Positions 50,926 to 61,801 of a stretch of 64,000 bases of DNA are shown here, one piece after another; the first letter of the stretch is position 1, and the number at the start of each line of letters is the position of its first letter. The DNA is from Paramecium sonneborni. Lineage: Eukaryota > Ciliophora > Oligohymenophorea > Peniculida > Parameciidae. The DNA lies in assembly GCA_905182985.1 (NCBI GenBank), contig CAJJDN010000002.1:216767-280766 (forward strand), written 5' to 3'. Below the pieces are notes generated by a model, which was given only the letters and a program-made list of their open reading frames with translations, was not told the DNA's origin and made no database searches. The translations under genes and the position numbers were made by a program.

Positions 50926-51591
50926 TATTATATATATAATTATGAATTTACAATTATTAATTACCTAATTTATTTGTATTTATGATCCTCCTTATCCAAA
51001 ATATTATAAATTAATTATATTATCTATATTTCTAACTTATAAAAATTACTAAAAGCAAATCTATACACTTATTTTTTAATTCAATCATTTATTTAGAATA
51101 ATATATCAGTTAATATTTATATTGAAAATATTTGTCCTAAAGCTTAAGAAAAAATAACAAAATTTAAAATGGGATATCAATTTCATGGTTTTTATGATTA
51201 CAAATCCCTTTCTGTTGAAAAGTATAAAAATCATACTTCAATAATAAAACACTAACAATCAAAAATTTGAAATTTGTTAATGAATAGAAATTAAATAATA
51301 TTGTTCAATTAACATTTTGTTCATTATTACTCAAAACTAAAATCAATATTTATGTTTACAATTTATTTACATAATTTGACTTCATTGCATCCTTACTTTT
51401 TACAATACTTTATGTAATAATATTCTTAGATATAAAATTATGATTAATAATATGATAATAAATAACAACGAATAAAGAGGATCAATTAATAAATCAAATA
51501 CAAACTTAATCAGCCCAGTAAGAAAGTAATAAGTTTTTCCATTCTATTTAGATCCTCGTCTATCTTTTTAACAACATCTAATTAAAATATA
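50926..51591. other. Intergenic between divergent genes
   Basis: Spacer between the Miro and 51592 start codons; one of the longer gaps here. Upstream of 51592 a frame from ATG at 51440 (MINNMIINNNEQRGSIN ... LSFQQHLIKIQ) is open for about 50 codons and could be a short upstream ORF. Nothing else supportable. Confidence 0.4.
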
Positions 51592-53379
51592 ATGAGCTTT
51601 AAAGAAATAAGTCCAAAATAATAAGAATTGAATCGTGTTCTCAAATACAATTAAAATCACACCTAAACTGCTACTTCATCAATATACTCTGTTGAGTGTG
51701 TCACTAACTATTCTAAAACCAGAAAACGATCAAATTTAGGAGATATGAGTTCAAAACTTATGTAACTTGATGAAGAAATAATAGAAGTTTATAGTGAATT
51801 TGAAAAAAATTATAGATCTATTAATTAATTAGAGAAGTTAGAACCCATTTCTTATTAGACTAATTAGTATTTTGAGGTAAAACGTAAAAGCACAAATTAA
51901 TTAATCCAAACTCAAGATGGATTAATACAATCAGATTTGATGCATGGAGATTAAAATCGAATTAAAATTAATCGCTTTAAATTCAATTATTTTAGAATGA
52001 AACTGAGAGGTAGAGTATCACCAATACATGTATACTTTAATGTTCCAGAAAGAGTTTAAACATCTTCTCTAAAAATATTTCTATCAACAAAAGCTGAATT
52101 TCCTACAAAATTCAATGCTGAATACATCATTCATTCTCGATTTGCAAAAATCTATTCAGAAAAAAATTAACACTATTTTAGTGAAGAATATTTGTTTATC
52201 ACTCTATACTCAGAAGTTGATTTTGAATTCTCTATTAACTTTTCGTTTGGTAATTCATCAACTATTAAATCTCCTACAAAATAATTACTTGAACCTTCTG
52301 AATAAATTTAAGATACCTTCCCATTAACTTATAAACCTTAACCTAAAGATAAGATATTAGGCAACCTTTCTGTAGCACATCATTAAATAAGTCATAGATT
52401 GAATAAGATTCTTTCAGTATAATCAGAAAGATTATAAAAACAAAAAATGGCTAAATCTATGAGATAGTCTCTAATCGAAGATAAATAATTAGATAAACTA
52501 TCAAAATTATTAGTAAAGGATTAAATAATTTAATTTAGAGAGATCGAAAAATAAATTATGTAAAAAAGAGCAGTTGTATAATTTGCTTAAAAAAACTGGA
52601 TACAAATTTTTGGTTTATTTTTAATTACTGAATATGTATATACTTGTTTATAGGAGCAAAAAAGAAAATAAAAAGTTGCCGCAAAAGGAAAACTTTTAGT
52701 TTGGGCATTAAAAACAAAAGCATTAATAGATGTTAAAGAATATGGTATAAGTGCAAAAGAAAGAACAATATTTAAATGCAGAGTTGTAATTAATAGTTTT
52801 GCAATAATTATTAGATCAAAAACAAAATAAAAAGCAGAATTTGTTATTACTAAATTCATGGATAGAATTCTGCTTTTTCTAACAGTTTTAAATAAACATT
52901 AAAGCACACTCAATAAAGGTAAACAATATTTATGATATTTTTTAATCTAGTTATCTTCATTTAAAGAAAATTTCGTCTTCTCAAAACTAAAAAAAGATAA
53001 TTTAGGGATAAATTTTGGAAACTAATTAAAGAGAATATTGTTGATATTCTTTATGATTTAAGAAGACAAAAAGAAAACCAATGCTTTTTTGAAAAGCAGC
53101 AAGTAATTATTGATGTGTAAGTTGAAATCGTGTAAATTTAGCCCAACAATGAATTAAGTAATTGATGAATACAGTAAAAAATAAAGAGTTTTTTGGATTG
53201 AATACATTTAGCATACATATTTAGAGAAGGATTAAAAAAGAGTAATATTTATTATTATTATAAAGAAAATCCATGAAACTGCACTAAATTTGAAAGAGCC
53301 GAAACTCTATGATTTGCCAAATAAAAACGAGCTTGGTCTTCTTATAGAATAATATGCCAAATTGAAAAAATTACTTTGA
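51592..53379 (+). CDS. Hypothetical protein, 576 residues
   Basis: MSFKEISPKQQELNRVLKYN opens a frame with introns 52919-52950 (32 nt) and 53117-53141 that totals exactly 577 codons. The middle has a beta-rich domain (RGRVSPIHVYFNVPERVQ, LKIFLSTKAEFPTKFNAEY, VDFEFSINFSFG) resembling a C2- or Ig-like fold. A long basic coiled region follows (KMAKSMRQSLIEDKQLDKL, LQEQKRKQKVAAKGKLL) and ends NELGLLIEQYAKLKKLL. Family not recognised; size, introns and intact frame argue it is real. The next gene starts 21 bp later. Confidence 0.8.
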
Positions 53380-53400
53380 TTATAAAATTTATTTATTTGA

Positions 53401-53874
53401 ATGGGAAATATTTGTCAAACAACTTCACTCACATTGATTACTGAAGTTAGTGATGATATTGTTGACCATTAAACTATAATGTCTACAAAAAATAGAGCCA
53501 TTTTTAATGAAATTTACAAACAAGAGGAAGTTGATTCAACAATTAAATTACAGACCTAACCTTAAATAACTTAGCTACCATTCATAAGTTTAGATTTAAT
53601 TGAGCCAAATCAATATATTCCTTAAATCAAAGTAAATAGAAGAACTTTAAGCTTTGTAAAAGAGAAATCACTCAAAGATGATAATAGAAGCAGAACTACT
53701 TCCTAAAAGATCAAGTCTGAAAATATCTCAATTTCTAGATAACCAATTAAATCATCTCTTAAATCACTTAATTCTAAATAAGGTAGCTCTTAAAAAAGCT
53801 AAAAGTCAGTAAGATGGGGAAGTGACTTAAGTGTCTTTGCAAATTTAATCCATTACTAAAATTAATTGATTTGA
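53401..53874 (+). CDS. Predicted N-myristoylated hypothetical protein
   Basis: 157 residues, single exon. MGNICQTTSLT has Gly2 and Cys5, a typical N-myristoylation plus palmitoylation signal, so membrane attachment is likely. The rest is polar and basic with Ser-rich stretches (RRTLSFVKEKSLKDDNRS, SRQPIKSSLKSLNSK) that could be kinase targets. No domain recognised. Confidence 0.7.
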
Positions 53875-54352
53875 ATTTATTACATATGAAATACCACTTT
53901 TTCTATGAATATATAATAATATTAAACAACTTGATTTTATTTCAATGATTGATAATCTAATTCACAAAAACGTAAATTGAAAATTTCACCATAACCTCAA
54001 TTTTTTTTTGAAAATATATTAAGGGGCTTTATCTTCAACTTCAACCCAAAAATATATCTATTAGACAAGGTGTTTCGTCTGTATATCATTTCTTTATTGA
54101 ATATTATCATTTATATGTGGATATTTAATAGAGAAAGTGCATTTAAATATTATTTAAATATAATATTGCATCATTTTATATTATTTTCTCCACAATCATA
54201 ATATATTTTAAAATTATATTCTTAAGAAATCAAAAATTTTTGACCCTTCAATTTCCTAAAATTTTTTATCTTTATTATCTTTATTAATATATATGTAATT
54301 ATTAATTTTGTATTTTAAAAGAGTTTCGATTCTCAATAGCTTTTGTAATGAA
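53875..54352. other. Intergenic DNA
   Basis: AT-rich, no supportable gene or motif on either strand. Confidence 0.5.
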
Positions 54353-55231
54353 ATGTTAATATGGTTAATCTTTTATTTGGAGGAGTCAAAATAATTATCA
54401 AATAGTTAAGTAGAAGAACTTTTGAGGAAAAAAGATGAGAATAATCAAGAAGAACAATTGAATAGAAGATTAGGATTAGGATAGAAAATAATATTTTGCT
54501 TGAATTCTTGAATTTGTGGTTATAAAAAACTTATAATTAAATAATTAAAATGATTTTATTAAATAAAAAAGTAAACTTCTAGATAAAATATCTTAATTAT
54601 TATTTTTTAAAAAAACAACAAAATGAATAATAAGAAGGTAGATATCTTTATTAATCTTTTTTATTTTAGAAAAATGATAATTAATATTATAATAATTAAG
54701 TCTTTTTTAACTAGAATGAGATTTGATAAGATGATAAAAGACTCAAATAATTGTGCACTGCTATATTATTATTAAAAAGTTTAAATAGGTCTAATCATAT
54801 ATATCTTTCAGTTAACTTTGTTCTTCTGAAATATTGAAATAGATATAAGCGTAGAGTTGGAAAAAGTCAAAAAAAAATTCATAGAGAATGTTCATGTTTT
54901 AAAAAGGGAAGCTTTAGCTTATGTTTTTGGACATAGTGGTTATGATACTCATTAATAAATTTAATTAGTCTTTCAAAGATTGAAATCATCAAAAATGGCA
55001 ATTAATAATCCAAATTAAACTTTTAAAATTCTACATAAAAATAATTCATGGGAGGAATCTGGATGAAATTTAGGAGAGCAAAAATTAATTCAGGAGTTTA
55101 AATTTTAATGCATAGAACTACTTGAGGCCAATATTTATTTGGTTGATGCTTAGTAATTGTAAAATTATTTGAAGGTATTACATTATTAAATTCTAAGTCT
55201 AAAATAATAATAGTTTGTTGAATTATTTTGA
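54353..55231 (+). pseudogene. Probable decayed gene of unknown family
   Basis: An opening frame 54353-54511 reads MLIWLIFYLEESKQLSNSQV and EELLRKKDENNQEEQLN before TGA. From about 54830 another frame reads EIDISVELEKVKKKFIENVH, LKREALAYVFGHSGYDTH, then a TGA at 55064-55066, then NLGEQKLIQEFKFQCIELLE and ANIYLVDAQQLQNYL to TGA at 55231. The helical, polar sequence looks truly coding but is split by stops that I could not remove with a GTA...TAG intron. Confidence 0.4.
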
Positions 55232-55306
55232 ATAATTTAATAAGCACTCTTTGTTTTGAAATCCTTATATTTTTATTATATAAAACTTATTTAGAATATA
55301 CAATAT

Positions 55307-56506
55307 TCAAAATTAGAATATAAAAATTATACATATAATTATTACATTTAGAATTTAACAATTTAAAGTCTTGATTCTTGAGGCAAGTATTGGTTTTCTA
55401 ATAATTCCACTATTAGGACTTTCAGCTTGAGGATACTAAGGTTTAATTATAAAAATTACCAATAATCCAACAATATTTACAATATAATCTTTTCCAATAT
55501 CTAAATTGGATATTTGATAGTTTACAAAAAAATTTTATTAAACACTTATAAGATCCTTAATTATAAATTTTGTGGATGTTTAAACAAAGAATTCTGAGAC
55601 ATTAATTTAAACTCCCAATTCTGTAATTCCAACAGCAATAATCCCATCCACATTTATAATAGATATATCAGCTATAAGTTTTGATTAAGCAAAATTAAGA
55701 TTGATTTTTAATTCAGGAACCAGTTTAATTTCACTTGTATCTATAAGTTTAGTCTATGAATTTGAAGATAAGATTAAATTGCTGTTTTATAAAAAGATAG
55801 CTGTGAGCTCTTATTCTCCAAGTAGAGTTAATTCTTCAGGTAAAATGTCAATTAAGTTATCATAATCAGCCAAAAAGTATAAATACAATGGATATGGTTT
55901 TTATTAAGCATATGATTTAATGAGAGTAACTTTATTTAAATTATTTAAATCTGTTGTGACATTATTATCATTAATCTCTGTTACATCTTTACATAATGAC
56001 CAATCTCCAATAAGGATTCTATTAGCATATTAGGGATATTTATATTAAGCTTAACAAACTAAATTTTAACTCTGCTTTGTTGTTGGTTAACTATCAAAAT
56101 ATAATTTTAAAATCATTGCTTTAGAATTATTGTCAGTTGTTGCAATCATATCTCTAGTTAAAGGATAACTTAAAAATGAATAAATACGAGTTGAATCATA
56201 ACTCATACAATAGATATCTACATTGTAAAAGGAATTTAATTTAACTATAAAAGTTATTTCTAAGTTTTAAACTGATTCTTTATATCCATAATTCTCAAAA
56301 CTATATTATTAATTCATTCTTATCTTTATTTCTTAAAAGGTTGGTCTAATTCCATTATTTAAATATATTGCATAATATATATCACTAGTCTAATTACATG
56401 AGGCTGAAACTTTAAGTGTATTTTATGAACTTACAGTTATTAAATTAGTAACAAGAGGATAATAATTTTGAGCTAGCACAAAATTGAACAAGTATAATAA
56501 TATCAT
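55307..56506 (-). CDS. Secreted or membrane-anchored protein, beta-rich
   Basis: 391 residues, intron 55436-55459, exact codon multiple. N-terminal signal peptide MILLYLFNFVLAQN and a C-terminal hydrophobic tail (NVIIICIIFIFQF) that could be a GPI signal or anchor. The body is rich in Asn, Thr and Ile (NGIRPTFQEIKIRMNQQ; SKAMILKLYFDSQPTTKQ; ADISIINVDGIIAVGITELG), suggesting beta-sandwich repeats and N-glycosylation sites. Few Cys. Family not recognised. It starts 16 bp after the CEP104 stop on the same strand. Confidence 0.75.
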
Positions 56507-56522
56507 AAAAATTTTAAAATAA

Positions 56523-59040
56523 TCATTTTTTTTCTTAAGAGGCAGATTATTGTTTATTTCTTTCTTATTATTCACAAATGGCTAAATGAATTTTCCAGTT
56601 CAAACCAATAGCTTTATAACATAATGGACAGGTGTCTCCTTAAGAAGAATTACAAATTTTTTTATTTTAATGTTCAGCTAATTGAATTTCAAGTACTGCA
56701 CATCCACATCTAAAAAAATAAATAAAATAAAAGTATACGTTTCACATTATCTATAATTTTTAGCAAATTCACATTCCTCAAAGTGATGATTAGTTAATTG
56801 AGAAACTTCTACAACTTAAGCACATGATAAACAAGTTGTCAACATAACACATTCTTTCCATAAATGCATATCAAGTTTTTAACTTTGAATAAATTCCTTA
56901 TTTTCAATACCACAAAATTCACAAGCTTAAGTTATTTATTAAAATATTTAATCAGGATTATTTTAATGCTATTTCTTTTTTGGTTATTATTTTTTTTCTT
57001 ATTCAAAGGATGTTTATACATTGCCTCCATTATCTATTTTGTAAAATAATTCTTCTAAGATTTATTATTGAGCAGGTCTAATACCTTTTAAACTTTCTCT
57101 AACTTTATCTCCCTAATTTTTATAAACTTCAGTAATTATATAAATAGCACATGTTCTAACTTATTCAGCAGAATGATCTAAATATTTAATTGCAACATCC
57201 ATAACAGGATTATAAGGAACTCTTTCATTATTGATTTTATATTTTTAGATTAAATTATAAATGAGCATTAATCTTGCTTAAATATGTCTAACTGATGATA
57301 ATTATAAATTTGGTTTAGTAGTTATTCCTTTGACTAAATGATTGATAACTCCAGCACTTCCCATAATTTGAGTTTCAGCAAGAGTCAATAAAATTTTTTT
57401 GCATTCTTCTTTGTGTCTTTCATTAATGTCACCCATTTTCTCCATAAGAATCTAAATTTATATATTAATAAATTTACTAAGACAATATTATCTAAAATAA
57501 TAGGGCTTTCATCATTTAATTTATTTGGTTTCAATTTTAATAAAGTTTGTTACATCAATTAAAGACTTGCATAAACAACTTTATCTGCTTTATCTTAAAT
57601 GCCTTTATAAATTAATAATAAAGTAGCTTAGAATGCTCCATCAATATTAGAAAGATTTATTTAAGTTGGATTATTAAATTATTCAATTAACCATCTAATA
57701 CCTTCTTCTCTACGAGCCCAATTTTTAGAGAAATAATTCTTACAAAATTCTAATCCATAATAAGGTTTTATAGCCTCTACTTATTTTAAGTTTTCTGAAC
57801 TCAACTCTTCAATTTACTGTTTACTTTTATCTACTTCAGAATATTCTTCTAAAATTTAATTATTATTGTTTTATTTATTTTTTAAAGCAGGAATAACCAT
57901 TTCATCATAATTTAGTTATTTATCATTTTTTAGTTATTATTCAAAAGAAGTAGGTTATTAATAACTTGTATTTGCATTTTCATTTTAATTATTTGTAATA
58001 TGAGTAATATTATTGTTATTATTTAATTACTCAACTAGATAATTTTAATCTTCCTAAGGCATTCTATCAAAACTATCTTCTATTATTTTATTATTATCAA
58101 TTTATTTGATTGAAGGTTTAGAATTTCTTCTATCCTCATAATTATCTGTTTATTCTCCTAATTCTGATTATCTAATTTTGTCAATATTTGGTTTGTATTC
58201 ATTTCCTTGTTCATCTATAAGTCCATTTTCAATTTTAAGTTTTTATATTTAATCTTTGATAGATTCTGCTTAATCATAATCTTCATTTTATAAAACCTCT
58301 TTTTTTCTTTCTTCTAAATCTCTCAACTAGACTCCCAAAGATCTAAGCTAAGTGATTCTGTTTTTGAGTTTTTTTGCTTCCTAATAATTTTCCTATTTGA
58401 TTGCATAATCTTTGGACTCTCATTTTAAAGAATAATTTACATGTTCAAGTGCAATAATATGTGCCAATAATTTAGTGTCAATCAATTTATCTTATTGTGG
58501 ATTATATAATTCATCTAAAACCTTATCTTATACTTTATTTGTTTTCTTAGGTGGAGGAAGTTCTGCTTTTTCACCATATATTCTAATTGCTACTATACCA
58601 ACTTAATTAAATGGATTAAACTTATTCTCATGATTACGATGTACTAATAATTTAAGATAATTGCAATTAGCTTCATCTATTGATACTGTTTTGAGCTCTC
58701 TAGCTTACCAATTAGATTATTCGTTGGAATGAAATGTAAAATAACCAATCTTTTTAAAACTTGCATTTTCTAAATCCATTCTCCCTTATAATCTACCTAT
58801 AAAAACTTCTATTTTAGATGGTATTTTCTTTTCATGAGACAGAATTTACATTTTTTGAACTGTTATTGCAGATTAGAATTATAATATTAACTCTTATGGA
58901 TATTAACAAAATCTGCAGCTTTGCCATCCCAAAGGTGTTGATGATATTTCTAATAAATTTGATGGTGGATATTATGCATCTTAACTTTATGCATAAGGTA
59001 TTGTAAATGTTATGAATCTAGTATTTTTAGGCTAATTCAT
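56523..59040 (-). CDS. CEP104: CEP104 homologue, ciliary-tip and centriolar protein
   Basis: 820 residues, introns 57452-57477 and 56710-56738, exact codon multiple. N-terminal jelly-roll: RFITFTIPYAQSQD, LGWQSCRFCQYPQELILQF, KMQILSHEKKIPSKIEVFIG, FKKIGYFTFHSNEQSNWQAR, LVHRNHENKFNPFNQVGIVA. Then coiled coil (LRDLEERKKEVLQNEDYDQA), a TOG array (GLEFCKNYFSKNWARREEG, VRTCAIYIITEVYKNQG) and a C-terminal zinc-finger array (ACEFCGIENKEF, CLSCAQVVEVSQL, CETCGCAVLEIQ, TCPLCYKAIGLN). This order defines CEP104, which binds microtubule plus ends at growing cilia and centriole distal ends. Confidence 0.95.
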
Positions 59041-59075
59041 TTATTAATTATTATTTATATTCATTCTTTATTAAA

Positions 59076-60533
59076 TCATATTATTTCTTTAATTCTTATC
59101 AAATCCTCCTACTCTATTTTATATTTCCTCAACTTACAAATACTTGGTAAAATCTCTGTAAAATAATATTTATTTTATTTCTTTATTATTTATTTTATCA
59201 ATGCTTCATCTCTTCTCACAATAATTTCCCTATTTCCTTTTTTTGTTGAAACCATAAATATACATTAACCTAGCTCTGTTATTAATAAATTAACTTACAC
59301 TTAATAATAATATTTATGATCCTTTTTTAAGGAGTAAACTTTATTTTAATCAACTACAATGAAATCTACATCAAAATTTTCATTCTCTTCAAATTCTTGT
59401 TTCTTATAACTAGATTTCACTTATATCAATCCAATCAGATTATCTTTATTATCGTAAATTAATGCATCAGGCTTTCCAGATATATATGGCCAATTTAAAT
59501 TTATTAGAACATCTGTTTATTTCAATTTAACATCTGAATGTTAGATAACATATTGAACTAAAGCTATTTCCTTTTATGCTAAACCCTATTTTCTTTCTTC
59601 ATTTTTTAATTTATTCTTTTTACCCTATTTTTAATTGAATTCTTATTTACAAATATCATACATCTTATTCGCCTATAATCTAAGTCCTTATTATTCATTT
59701 TAGCAATAGTTTTTAATTTCTATAATTTTCTCTTAAATTAAATTTCCATTTTTCGGTAATAGAGATGTTATAAAAAATTCTTCTATTGTTTTTAAATCTT
59801 CATCAGGAATTTATTGTCTATCTATTAGATAGTTTTAATAAAATTATTTCATAGCTTTATAATCATTTCCATTGCTCTCTAATGAATAATCATAATAACC
59901 ATTTTGAAATATCAATATCGTTTTTATTTTCTCAATAGAAACAAGTAAAAAAGTTTCAAATAATTATTTTATTTCATCACAAACTTTATCATTTAAATCT
60001 AATTTTTTTTTTATTATTTTTTTCATAATAATTATATTTTCTATGTTTTCCTAATGTAAATCATCTTCGTTTTCCACAAAATGATTCTTCAGATTGTAGA
60101 AGAAATTTTAAATGAATAAATTTCTCTGCTTTGATTACTAAAGTTAGTTTTTAATAAATTTTGGAACTATAATTTCATTACTTTTTTTGTTTACAAATAT
60201 TTAATCTAATGAAAGACTACAAAATTTTTCTTGCTCATCTTGTGGTTATATTTCTGAAAATATTTATTCAAGATTTTAAGTTATATTTGCAAGATATTCT
60301 ATCTTGGATTAAGATAATTTTTTTATTTTATTTAACTCAAATTCTGTTACTTCTATTTCTACCGAATCTCCATCTATGTAAATAAAACATAAATGATTTT
60401 CTTTATCTAAAGCATAGAAACAATACTCTTATAGATTAATTTAATCAATCTGCTTGAATATCAAAAACTATTTGAAAATTTCTTACATATTAATTTTATA
60501 AATTAAAAATTATTATTATTATTATTCTATCAT
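59076..60533 (-). CDS. YqaJ/PD-(D/E)XK-type nuclease-fold protein, putative active-site variant
   Basis: 485 residues, single exon. The N-terminal two thirds is helical (MIEQQQQQFLIYK, DLKTIEEFFITSLLPK). The C-terminal part from about residue 300 fits a YqaJ-like exonuclease: LAQKEIALVQYVIQHSD, WPYISGKPDALIYDNKDN, LIGLIQVKSSYKK, KYYYQVQVNLLITELGQC, IVRRDEALIKQI, YYFTEILPSI. GKPDAL supplies the PD Asp and QVK stands where (D/E)-x-K is expected; the Gln is a TAA codon. It could act in DNA processing or be a non-catalytic relative. Fold call is by eye. Confidence 0.65.
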
Positions 60534-61201
60534 TTAAGACTCCTTAATTCAAAAAATAAAATGATTTCTATAAATCATAATCTTAATCTATTTTCCTTAA
60601 TCTCTGCTTTTATACCAAAAAAAAGCTCAGAATGGTTTATTATACTATCACATTATCTTTTTAAAAACTCAAGTTGGTATTTACTTTAAAAGAATTATTT
60701 TATTAGTTTTAAAACTAATGAATGAGTCGTAATTGAATTAAATTATCAATTTATTTATAGAAATGTTTATATTTGAATTGTAATTAATTTTTCCGAAAAA
60801 TCTTATTCTAGAATCCACATCTTTAAATTTAATATAATCTTAATTAATTTATCAAGTCTATAAAATCTTTTTTCAAATTTAGAAGTGTTAAAAGGTTATT
60901 CTTTAAATTTGAGTTTTAAAAATTTTTGGTTGAAAATTAAGTATAAATGTTAAGAATCCAAAAAAATTGATTTATTAACTTTTCCAATTGACTTAGAATT
61001 TAGTTGATCACCAAATTACTAATAACTTTGAATTGTTTACTAATTGAAATCGATTTCTCTATTCAGGCTAAGCTTTTTCATAAACTTAATAACAATAACG
61101 ATTACTCTTTTTTTAGAAGTAATAATTTAGATGTGCCTGGATTAATCCTTATTGAATTATTAATTAAAATTAACTTATTATAATTATATTAATATTATTA
61201 A
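60534..61201. other. Intergenic between divergent genes
   Basis: Very AT-rich. No gene seen; presumably promoters of the flanking divergent genes. Confidence 0.5.
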
Positions 61202-61451
61202 ATGGAACTTAACAAAGAAAATTAAAAAAGCATTGATATCTATCAAAACGAAAATGATGAAAATGACCTTTTTTAAGATTAAGATAGTAAATCTTATTAA
61301 GATTAAATAAGACGAAAAAATAATCTAAAGAGATAGACCCACCTTTGTCATCCAAGTTATTTCAATCATATTAATAATTTTATACGTTATTGGATTTGTA
61401 TATTACTTAATATCAACTTCTAAAGATAACTAAAAATCAAATAATCAATGA
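61202..61451 (+). CDS. Small membrane protein with one extra base
   Basis: MELNKENQKSIDIYQNENDE, then acidic/Gln sequence and, one base out, RPTFVIQVISIILIILYVIG with FVYYLISTSKDNQKSNNQ before TGA. The shift lies in an A-run (GACGAAAAAATAAT near 61318-61323). Removing one A gives about 82 residues with a single C-terminal membrane span and a short polar tail. The layout is like a small tail-anchored protein. No family recognised. Confidence 0.5.
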
Positions 61452-61801
61452 ATTAGTCAGTTTATAATGTATCTAAATAATTATATGTGATTTTATTAAA
61501 GGAAATTTAACACAGAAATTCTTAATATATTTTAAGTGAACTGACCTTTCATTAACTTTTTACAAAAACTCTATTTGATTTTTGTATTTTAGGCAATGGA
61601 ATATATTTGTTTACCATTTAATAAATTTTATGATTCAATTACACATACTTTTTAGTCTTTATTTTATTTTTATGATTAATGCATACATATATATTCTATC
61701 TAAAGAAAACCATTATATTATTAAGAAGTGAATCAAACTAAAAAATGTTAAGAGCATATATAATTTAATATTAAAATTCATTTAACATCCTTATCCGATT
61801 C
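61452..61801. other. Intergenic between convergent genes
   Basis: No supportable gene. Plus-strand frames stay open for a while only because TGA is rare in A/T-rich DNA. Confidence 0.5.

Noticed and set aside
58818..59006. Plus-strand 62-codon ORF
   Set aside because: Lies antisense to the well-conserved CEP104 N-terminal domain.
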